Shown piece by piece: positions 5,448-13,200 of a stretch of DNA of 13,566 nucleotides. The DNA comes from DAOTTW01 sp034437615 (lineage in GTDB: Bacteria; Chloroflexota; Anaerolineae; Aggregatilineales; Phototrophicaceae), in contig DAOTTW010000183.1 of the NCBI GenBank assembly GCA_034437615.1, positions 1 to 13,566 of the forward strand. Reading direction: 5' to 3'. The notes beneath the pieces are model-generated. The model was not told the DNA's origin. It saw only the letters and a list, made by a program, of their open reading frames with translations, and did no database searches. The stretch's first letter is position 1. Each line of letters opens with the position of its first letter. Both the position numbers and the translations under genes were made by a program.

Positions 5448-6167
5448 ATGGTTGCAGTACAACCCTCTTCTGAATCACAGAGCGCAGCATCGGCAACAAC
5501 AGGCGCACAAGCACAGCAGACCGAACGCATGGAATTCCCGGTGGATGCAGAACATAGCGGCATCCGTGCGGCGGGATGCGGCGCGTTTACGGTGCTTCTC
5601 GTCGTTGGCTTCGTCCTCGGCAATATATTGATCGCCAACGGTGCCGTTTTCGGCCTGATATTAGGGCTGGCCACCGCTGCGGTTGGCGCACAATTGCTGG
5701 ATCGTTACCTCAAGCAAAATTGGCCCAGTGGTCGCAAGCTGGTTATCACCCCAGAGCGCGTGCTCCTCTCGCGCCATGACAAGGTCGAGCGCCAGATCAA
5801 CCCACAGCAGCAGGTCAACCCGCTGTTCTGGTGCTTCCCGGTCAAGCGCGGTGGCCGCGTGAAAAAGGGCTGGTTCGTGGTGGCGCTTTCGCTGGCGCAG
5901 GATGAGACCTTCGTCCCGATGTACAGCTTCTTCCCGCCGGATGCGATAGATAATTTGCCGCTGGCCGAGCGCTTTGAGCAACTTCAGCGCCCCAGCAAGG
6001 TCAACACAGGCTCCGAGCGTGAGATGAAGCTAGCGGGCAAGCAGCGCCGCCTCTACGAAGCCGAGCAAGATCGTGGGTGGGATGGTGCCGAATTAACGCA
6101 AGCGCAATTCCAGCAGATGATAACGCATCTGCAACGGCATTACCCTCAATGGATGCCCAAACGCTGA
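5448..6167 (+). CDS. Two-helix membrane protein with beta-rich cytosolic domain
   Basis: I do not recognise a named family. The 239-residue product begins with a low-complexity Ser/Ala/Gln tail (about 5-27). Two hydrophobic helices follow (about 43-62 and 66-84) with only a short turn between them. A basic stretch then leads into a beta-rich region (about 95-160: KLVITPERVLLSRHDKVERQ, GWFVVALSLAQDETFVPMYSFF). This order resembles bacterial PH-like domains attached to a helical hairpin, but the match is by pattern only. The C-terminus (about 185-239) is charged and helical. AGGA 9 bases before the ATG supports the start. It lies 37 bp after the methyltransferase and probably shares its transcript. 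Confidence 0.75.
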   Translation: MVAVQPSSESQSAASATTGAQAQQTERMEFPVDAEHSGIRAAGCGAFTVLLVVGFVLGNILIANGAVFGLILGLATAAVGAQLLDRYLKQNWPSGRKLVITPERVLLSRHDKVERQINPQQQVNPLFWCFPVKRGGRVKKGWFVVALSLAQDETFVPMYSFFPPDAIDNLPLAERFEQLQRPSKVNTGSEREMKLAGKQRRLYEAEQDRGWDGAELTQAQFQQMITHLQRHYPQWMPKR

Positions 6168-6195
6168 GTTCGCACGCAAACACGGTACGAGAATC

Positions 6196-6266
6196 AACCA
6201 CGAAGCACGCAAAGCACACGCAGGGTTTCGTACACATGCCCTCGCGCTCTGTGTGCCTTTGTGGTT
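6196..6266. repeat. Palindromic CCACRAAG-type interspersed repeat, copy 2
   Basis: AACCAC at 6196-6201 and GTGGTT at 6261-6266 form the ends. Inward, AACCACGAAGCACGCAAAG on the left resembles AACCACAAAGGCACACAGAG on the complement of the right. It shares the terminal AACCAC and the CACRAAG units with the copy at 691-783 and is shorter. It spans the start codon (6236) of the next gene, so its right arm is translated. Confidence 0.7.
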
Positions 6267-7807
6267 ACAGTCACGGCTTATCTCGCGCAGTGGCCAGCTT
6301 GCTGCTTTCTGTGTTGTTTTTAGCAACGGGCAGCGTGCAAGCCCAATCAAGCGACCGCCTGACGCACGATGTGCCCGTTGAAGGTATTCTCAGGCCGGGT
6401 TTTGCGGATGCATGGCAATTCACAGCGCGGGATGGTGAGATGCTCTCGTTCCGGCTGGAAGCCATCGAGCCGCGCTTGGACCCCATCATAGAAATCCAGC
6501 GTGCAAACGGTGATGTGCTGGCACGCAACGACGATTACAACTATCCCGAAAGCCGCGACAGCCTGATAGAAGCCTACACGTTCCCGGCGACAGGCATCTT
6601 CAGGGTCAGCGTCAGCGGCTATGCAGGCACAGGCGGCGCGTATCGCCTGACCATGACGCCCGGTTACAGCCAGATCAGCTATCAGACTGATTTTAGTACT
6701 GGCGTGGATTGGCAGACGCCCGAAACCACTGCCGGCGTCACAGCCAGCGATCAGGCGATGCAGGTAGCGGTTGAAGGCGTCGATGTGCATGTGCCTATTT
6801 TCGCATCCAACGCGGCAGCCACACGAGATGGCTATTACAAGGTCAATTTACGGGCGATTAATGCGCGTCCTAGTTGGCGTGTGGGCATGATCCTGCGCTA
6901 TCACGAAGCGCTCGATACCTACTACAGCGTGCAAATTAACGAAAGCGGTAACTGGCGCTTTATCCGCGTGTCTGGCACAGATACGACTGTGCTGCGCGAT
7001 TGGCGCACGCACCCGGCCATCGTCCCCGGCATCACCGAATTTTCGTTGGGTGTGCTGGCTTTAGGCGTTGGCTTTGACCTGTTCTATAACGGGCAGTACA
7101 TCGGCAGCCTGACAGACGACACGCACAACCGCGCTGGGCTGCACGGCGTCAGCGTCACATCGGCTAACGCAATCGGCAGCCAGATCAGCGCCACATTTGA
7201 CGATTTCATCATCACGCAACCGCAGCAGGTCAACGGCGCGCCGATTTTCCCGGCACGCATCAGCGCTACGGGCGCTGGTGGCGTCACCGTGCGCGAATTG
7301 CAACGGCGGCAGGTTATTCCGATGGGTGGCGAGATGGCGCTAACGCTCAATTCAAGCTCGGCGCGTCTGGGCGCGGCGGGTGTGCTGCGCTTCCCGATTA
7401 CGGGCGGTACGCTGTACGGCAACCTTGTGCTAGGTGGCACAGTTACGTGGGATAACGACGGCAGCGGCGCAAATGGCTGTGGGCTGGCGCTGCGTAGCCC
7501 GGATGCAGGCGCGACCTATGACCTGGCTTATGTGGATAGTGACGGTGGCTACGGGTTGGCGCACTACGCCGGTGATGCTGCGGGTTTCACTGATGGCATC
7601 TATGGCCATAGCCATGACATCGGTACTGGTCCCTATCATCTGGTGGTGGTTGCTGCGGGCCAGATGCTTCACTATTTCATCGAAGGGCATTATGTGGGTG
7701 AACTGGCAACCAGCGCACTCAACGGCGAAATTGGTCAGACCGTCATCAACTTCGACCCACTGAATACCCAATGCCGCTTTGAAAACATCTGGTTATGGCA
7801 ATGGTAG
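6236..7807 (+). CDS. Secreted PPC and jelly-roll domain protein
   Basis: The frame is open from 6077, but ATG 6236 is chosen because it places a Sec signal peptide at the N-terminus: Arg4 and Arg17, a hydrophobic core ASLLLSVLFLATG (20-32), and likely cleavage SVQA-QSS after Ala36. AGGG lies 12 bases upstream. GTG 6251 is possible. Residues about 46-140 look like a pre-peptidase C-terminal (PPC) beta-sandwich (DAWQFTARDGEML, LDPIIEIQRANGDVLARNDD, ATGIFRVSVSGYAGTGGAYRL). Residues about 145-330 look like a concanavalin/LamG-type jelly roll ending FDDFIIT. A second, more divergent jelly roll fills about 390-523 and ends at the C-terminal WLWQW. No catalytic motif is evident, so a surface binding role (glycan or polymer) is more likely than an enzyme. 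The start region overlaps a palindromic repeat. It follows the 5448 gene by 68 bp. Confidence 0.8.
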   Translation: MPSRSVCLCGYSHGLSRAVASLLLSVLFLATGSVQAQSSDRLTHDVPVEGILRPGFADAWQFTARDGEMLSFRLEAIEPRLDPIIEIQRANGDVLARNDDYNYPESRDSLIEAYTFPATGIFRVSVSGYAGTGGAYRLTMTPGYSQISYQTDFSTGVDWQTPETTAGVTASDQAMQVAVEGVDVHVPIFASNAAATRDGYYKVNLRAINARPSWRVGMILRYHEALDTYYSVQINESGNWRFIRVSGTDTTVLRDWRTHPAIVPGITEFSLGVLALGVGFDLFYNGQYIGSLTDDTHNRAGLHGVSVTSANAIGSQISATFDDFIITQPQQVNGAPIFPARISATGAGGVTVRELQRRQVIPMGGEMALTLNSSSARLGAAGVLRFPITGGTLYGNLVLGGTVTWDNDGSGANGCGLALRSPDAGATYDLAYVDSDGGYGLAHYAGDAAGFTDGIYGHSHDIGTGPYHLVVVAAGQMLHYFIEGHYVGELATSALNGEIGQTVINFDPLNTQCRFENIWLWQW

Positions 7808-7890
7808 ACCGGACCTGGGCCGCGTTCGCGTGATTTGCAAACTCAACCTATACTAGTCACAGATGAGTCAGCAACAGCAAAGGCCTTATC

Positions 7891-8805
7891 ATGCGCCCAC
7901 TTGAGTGCGCAATCCTACGGACGCTGCTTTATGCGGATGTCTTTTGTTACGCAATGAGCGTCGAAGAAATTCACTTCTATCTGCTGCATGATAGCCCGGT
8001 GGCCCTGACGCAGATCAAGCAAACCATAGCCAACTCTACAGCTTTGCAAAGCCTGTTGTGCATCGAGCGCGATTACATCACGCTGCGCGGCCAGGATGCG
8101 AGCATTCAGCGGCGGCGTGAGCGCGAAACGACAGCACAAGCCATGTGGCCCCACGCTGAGCGTTATGGCCGCTGGCTAGCACAAATTCCGTTTGTGCGCA
8201 TGGTCGCATTGACAGGTGCGCTGGCCATGCACAACCCCGCTGGCGATGATGACGACTACGATTACTTTCTGATCACGAAGCCGGGGCGCGTCTGGTTGGC
8301 GCGTGCTTTTGCTGTGTTGTTGGTCCGGGTTGTGCGTCTACGTGGCCACGAGATCTGCCCGAACTACGTGCTAGCCAGCGATCATCTGGCGCAAGATCGG
8401 CAAGATGTTTACATGGCACACGAAATGGTGCAAATGTACCCCCTGTATGGAGATAAGCTACATGCGCAGATGCGCGAACAAAACGCCTGGACGCAGGATT
8501 ATCTGCCCAATGCTATCAACAAGGCCCATGCAATCCGTCAACAAGAGGGCTGGCTGAAACGCCTGGGCGAATGGGTGCTAGGGGGTGCGGTGGGCAATCG
8601 GCTGGAAGGCTGGGAAAAGCGCCGCAAACAGCGCAAATTTGCGCGTCAGGTGCAGCCCCCAGGCTCACAAGCCGACGCGACCCTGGATGATAGCCGGGTC
8701 AAAGGCCACTTCGTCGATCACGGCCAACCGATTTTGAACGCCTACGCACAGCGCTTGCGGGCCTATGGGCTGGATGATGTCGCGTTACCCGCCGCAGGCG
8801 ATTAG
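7891..8805 (+). CDS. Winged-helix plus nucleotidyltransferase-like protein
   Basis: The 304-residue product begins at an ATG with AAGG 8 nt upstream. Residues 1-67 look like a winged-helix domain (RTLLYADVF, SVEEIHFYLL, and a wing ending DYITLRG). A basic RRRERE helix follows. Residues about 99-170 resemble a minimal nucleotidyltransferase fold: VALTGALAMHN (105-115) stands in for the GS helix, and DDDDYDYFLIT (119-129) supplies the Asp-x-Asp pair, Asp122 and Asp124. Gly109-Ala110 replaces the usual Gly-Ser, so activity is uncertain. The segment ICPNYVLASDHL and AHEMVQMYPL is shared, as far as I recall, with uncharacterised Chloroflexota proteins of similar length. The C-terminus is basic and variable. 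No transmembrane segment is certain; AFAVLLVRVVRL (about 143-154) is only a helix. Substrate unknown. Confidence 0.78.
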   Translation: MRPLECAILRTLLYADVFCYAMSVEEIHFYLLHDSPVALTQIKQTIANSTALQSLLCIERDYITLRGQDASIQRRRERETTAQAMWPHAERYGRWLAQIPFVRMVALTGALAMHNPAGDDDDYDYFLITKPGRVWLARAFAVLLVRVVRLRGHEICPNYVLASDHLAQDRQDVYMAHEMVQMYPLYGDKLHAQMREQNAWTQDYLPNAINKAHAIRQQEGWLKRLGEWVLGGAVGNRLEGWEKRRKQRKFARQVQPPGSQADATLDDSRVKGHFVDHGQPILNAYAQRLRAYGLDDVALPAAGD

Positions 8806-8806
8806 C

Positions 8807-9052
8807 TCAGACGGGCAATACAATTCGGTCCGTGACCACCAGGACCGCGATGCCGAGGATCAGCACCACAAAGAAGATCATCACGGAAATCAGCGCACGT
8901 TCTCCAGCGCTCATACCCAAGAAGCGCTGATCGCCGCTTTCTATGCGCGGCGCTTCGTCGGAGAAGAAATCATCTGTGTTGACGGCGATGCGCCCAGCGT
9001 CGTTGTCGTCATCGTCTGCGAAGCTGCTGCGTAAATCGTCATAATCGGTCAT
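8807..9052 (-). CDS. Small acidic single-pass membrane protein
   Basis: The 81-residue product has an acidic, probably disordered N-terminus (MTDYDD, ADDDDND, NTDDFFSDE) and one hydrophobic helix near the C-terminus (about 53-73, ISVMIFFVVLILGIAVLVV), followed by a short TDRIVLPV tail. No signal peptide is present, so it may be anchored by its tail or C-terminal helix. AGGA about 12 bases upstream of the ATG supports the start. Function is not recognised. Its stop codon is one base from the stop of the converging plus-strand gene. Confidence 0.7.
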   Translation of the reverse strand: MTDYDDLRSSFADDDDNDAGRIAVNTDDFFSDEAPRIESGDQRFLGMSAGERALISVMIFFVVLILGIAVLVVTDRIVLPV

Positions 9053-9130
9053 GATGTATTTTTCCTGTGTTTTGCCGGTGGATAAATGAAAGATAAAGTA
9101 AACCTATTCGAATGATGTATAGGATACCCC

Positions 9131-9156
9131 GTAGGAACGCCATTCTTGGTGTCTGG
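9131..9156. repeat. Degenerate copy of the GTAGGGA palindromic repeat arm
   Basis: The bases GTAGGAACGCCATTCTTGG and the following GTCTGG match 3752-3777 at about 20 of 26 positions. Only one arm is clear; a partner arm like 3716-3741 is not seen. It lies in the 161-bp gap between two minus-strand genes, in the leader of the small membrane protein gene. Confidence 0.5.
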
Positions 9157-9213
9157 GGCGGTGCAGACGCATTGTAGGCTTATTGACGCGCTGTATTGTA
9201 CTGGGTCGCTGAG

Positions 9214-10206
9214 CTATTCACGGCGCTCTGCCTGGCGCACAGCCAACGCTACCAACCCATCCGCGATGAGGGCCTGCACTAGCGCGAAAAGCAGCAGCGC
9301 CACACCAAAATACACGCCATACGGCACACGCGCCCATAGCTCGCCTGCTTCGTCCAGGTGCATCAGCAGCACGCCACCATCAGCAAAGGCCGCACTGCTC
9401 ACGACCAGCAACCAGGCAACCGCATCGCCCACGATGAATTCACCCGCCAGCATTCGTGTGATGGCCCACAGCAGAAAAGCGCCAACCGCCAACCGCGCCA
9501 GCAGATACAAGACCTGTAGCAGCGCCGAAAATGTGCGATTGCGAATCGTGGCCGAGATCAGCAGGCCGAGCGCGGCCTCTACGCCCACCGTCGTCAATGG
9601 CAACAAGAACGACGCCGTAATCATCGTCGCCAGCAGAATTACACCCAGCGCGAGCGATGTCTCCGGTGTGATGTTGGCGGTGAGAATATCCAGGTATGCG
9701 CCGCGATGCGAGGTCAACTGATACATGACGACGCCCACCAGCAGCAAGCGCGTAGCGATAACCAGCAGCAAGCCGCTACGCACCCGATAGAACACCGCCA
9801 CCCAGCGCGTGCGCAAGGCCAGCGTCGCGCCCTGTGGCGTCGCCCGCAGGTTATCCCAGGTTTGGCGGCGGCGCTCATCGCTGATGGCTTCCACACCCAG
9901 CGAAAAGGCAGCTATCACGGTGAGCGCCTGTACGAACAGCGTCGGGAATAGCAAGATGCGCCAGATGGCGTCTGCGGGGTTGATGCCGGGGTCATCCTGT
10001 AGGCCGTTCGTCGCCCACAGGTAGCCAAGCAGGGCCAGCACAGCCAGGCTCATCACGCCGCCGACGATGCGCAAGGCGATGCCCTGCACGCTGACGGTGG
10101 GCTGCTGGCGGTTCAGTTCATAGCGCAGGACGGGGTGCTTGCGTTCCGCCCAGGTGGGCAAGGGGCCAATGATGCGTCGGATCATGCGTTGTCGTCTCGC
10201 TCTCAC
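9214..10206 (-). CDS. ABC-2-like multi-pass membrane protein
   Basis: The 330-residue product has about seven or eight hydrophobic helices (near 45-66, 83-107, 144-163, 185-205, 228-250, 258-282 and 296-322, numbered from GTG 10206). Between the second and third helices lies EAISDERRRQTWDNLRATP (106-124), close to the ERxxxTxxxLxxTP signature of the coupling helix in ABC-2 type exporter permeases. That makes a transporter permease the best guess. No ATP-binding protein gene is adjacent, so the partner must be elsewhere or the role has changed. The GTG start is 6 bp after the addA stop, which favours coupled translation; ATG 10185 (323 residues) is an equally defensible start, and neither has a strong ribosome site. 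The substrate cannot be told. Confidence 0.75.
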   Translation of the reverse strand: MRARRQRMIRRIIGPLPTWAERKHPVLRYELNRQQPTVSVQGIALRIVGGVMSLAVLALLGYLWATNGLQDDPGINPADAIWRILLFPTLFVQALTVIAAFSLGVEAISDERRRQTWDNLRATPQGATLALRTRWVAVFYRVRSGLLLVIATRLLLVGVVMYQLTSHRGAYLDILTANITPETSLALGVILLATMITASFLLPLTTVGVEAALGLLISATIRNRTFSALLQVLYLLARLAVGAFLLWAITRMLAGEFIVGDAVAWLLVVSSAAFADGGVLLMHLDEAGELWARVPYGVYFGVALLLFALVQALIADGLVALAVRQAERRE

Positions 10207-10212
10207 TGTGGA

Positions 10213-13200
10213 TTATCCGCCCACGATGTCGCCAATCATGCTTTCGAGCGCGTCCAGCGCGGCTTGCCAGACATCTGCGGGGATACTTACAGACTGATTA
10301 TACCCGATGTAATGGATGGTCACATCTGGTACGGCCCCGCCAAGCTGTTGCATCAGCGCCGCCGCATACGCCCCCACCTGCAAATGATAGCGTCGGGCGT
10401 GCTGTGCTGCGGCCTCTGTGATGTGCTGTTCGCTTGTATCAATATAGCCCGTTTTGTAATCCACGATGCACCAGCGGCCCGACTCATCCTGAAAGACAGT
10501 ATCAATCACGCCATGCAAAATGCGCTTCTCGGTGCGATACACAAACGGCATCTCGGTATACACGGGCAGATTCTTATCACGTGCCGTACTGATGCGATTG
10601 TAGAGCAGGCTGCCCTGAAAACGCTTAAGTAACCCTAACGCCTGCTGTACGACTTCGTTCTGGTCGGCCTGCTGTGTGATGTTATGCGCCCAGGCATAGC
10701 CCTGTAGCACGTCGCGGATGTTATCTACGGTATGCGGCAGTTGCCAGTAACGCAGCGCCTCGTGCACCACTTCACCGACCAGGCGGCTTGTGATGCGTGG
10801 GTTGCGCGTTTGGTCGATGGGTCGCACACGTGTCGGCGCATTGTTGAGCACGGCCTGCTGTAATGCCACCCCCGGACCCTGCTTTTCGTAGCGCCGGCGG
10901 CCAAGCTCTGCCAGTTGGGTTGCGGTCAGGTGGCCGATTTGCTCTGAAGCAGCTTGCAGAACGGGTGCTAGCAGGGGTGGCTCATAGGGTGCATGGTCGC
11001 CTGTGCTGCTGAAATCGGGCGGCTTTTCGCTGGTTTGCAGGCTTTGCGGCAGCGCCGGATCATATTTCGGTAGGCTGATGCGGATACGCGCCTGCTCTGC
11101 GTAGTGATCTAGCAGGGTATCGCCGTCAATATCGCGGACTTCTAGCGCATCAAGCACCTGATCCAGCCAGCCTTTTGACGCCCACAAGCCGTTTTTATCG
11201 GCTTTTGCGCCACCACACAGCAGCAGATAATCACGGGCACGGGTTGCTGCGACGTAGAGCAGCCGCTTGCTTTCGGCGGCCTCGCGCTGTGCACGTAAAT
11301 CCGCCAGCAGCGTGTACATGAAGGGTTTCACGATCTCGCCGGATGCTTCGTCATACAGTTTGCAAGCCATACCGAAGCCTTCGTCGTGTAGAAACGCCGC
11401 CGATTCGTTATTCTTGCGCTCCCAGGACGCATCAGCCAGCACCACCATCGGGAATTCCAGGCCCTTGCTGGCGTGTACCGTCATTAGCTTGATCGCACCT
11501 TCGGCCTCTAGCAGCGCTTCGCCTTCGCGGACTTCACGCTCGCTCAGGTCGTCAATGTAGGCTGAGAAGGCGCTGAGGGTAATGCGTCCGCTGGTGTCGG
11601 CAATATCAATCAGCTTTTCGAGGTTGCGCCGCCGACGATCCCCACCTGATAAACCTGTGAGAATCGCCGGATAGCCCGTGTATGCATAGACCTGCCGCAG
11701 CAATTCCGCGATGGTGACGCGGCCTGCGATGCGCTGCAATTGCTGCAACGTCTGATAGGCGAATTGCACACGCCCCAGATCATCCGCGCCGACCCGTTCG
11801 GCTAACATCTCGTGCTGATTTTCTGCCAGCGCATCCCATAGCGGCCGGGGGTCGCGGTCCTCATCGGATGCCTTGAGCAAGCGCAACGCCAGCAATAGAT
11901 CGTCGCTGAAGCCGAACATGGGTGAGCGCAGCGCCGCCGCCAGCGATAAATTATCAGTTGGGTTGTGCAGCGCACGCAGCAGGTTCAGCACATCCCACAC
12001 TTCTTGCCGATCATAATAGCCCCGTCCGGCGATGGTCACGAAGGGCAGATCAAGCGCTTTGAACACGGCTTCGTAAGCGGGTATGCGCGTGCTAGCGCGG
12101 AACAGCACCGCTGCATCGTTGTAGCTGAAGGCCCGATAGCAGCCCTGTTTTTTATCGTGGACCTGTGCGCCCTGCTGATACATGCGCTGTAAGCGCTCTG
12201 CGATTTCGGCGGCTTCCCACTGGCGGCGCTCATCGGCGTTGATCGTGGCTGCTTTACCGTCGCGCATCACGCCCGTTTTGCTGTTTTCATCCAGTAGCAT
12301 GACCTCAATGTGGGCTGTCTCCGGCAACAGGTCGGGTGTGTCGTCGCGCAGGGCGTCCATTTCGTCTGCTGCATCTAGCGTCACCTGATAGGCCGCAACC
12401 GGGCTGGCTTCATCCCGCGTCAGGATGTGCCCGAACAGGGCGTTGAAGGCGTTAATCAGGCCAGGATGTGAGCGAAACGACGTGGCCAGTGGCACCGCAA
12501 CCCCGGCACGGCTCGTAATCTCACGCCGCACGTCCCCGAACACGCTGACATCCGCGCCACGAAAGCCGTAAATGCTCTGCTTGGGGTCGCCGACGACGAA
12601 AAGCGTGCCCTGCATCTTATCCTGGGACGCCCGCGCAGGTTGCGTATGCAAACCCGAAAGCGCCTTGATAATCTGCCATTGGCGGGCGTTCGTATCCTGA
12701 AATTCATCCACCAGCAAATGCCGGAATTCGTTCCTGGCATAGCGGGACGCGACATCAGCGTTTGTCGCCAGCAGATGCGCGGTATGGCCTTCTAAATCGT
12801 CAAAATCCAGCAGGCTATCATCGTGCTTGGCCTGCTGGTAGGCGTATTGCACGCGCTCAATCAGCTTGTGCCAGCGCGGGAGTATCTCGGCAGCACGCAA
12901 CTCGGCACCTGGGTCACGCTCTGATGCCTTGAGGACATCACGGCAGGTATCACGAATGGCACGTAAGGCGGCCTTGCTAGCGCCTAGCTCATCTTTATCG
13001 CCCCAATTTTTCGCAGAGCCGACGTTTAGCTTAATCGTAGCGCTGAGGTGCTGCATCGCATCAAGTGCGCGTTGGGTGTCGTCGGTTTGTAGCAGGTCGT
13101 CCTGCACATCATGCACGGCTTGCCACATCGCATACAGTTTGTCGCCTTGCGGCCAGCCAGCCAGGGGTTGCCAGTGCAGCGCATCCTGAAAGGCGTCGTC

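Noticed and set aside
6077..6235. Upstream extension of the secreted protein to ATG 6077 or ATG 6149.
   Set aside because: It would overlap the previous gene by 19-91 bases and put 29-53 extra residues before the signal peptide.
8797..8809. GGCGATTAGCTCA here is identical to 3487-3499 in tRNA-Val, suggesting an integration (att) scar.
   Set aside because: A 13-base match is expected by chance between positions in a window of this length, the match does not extend, and no integrase or element boundary is present.
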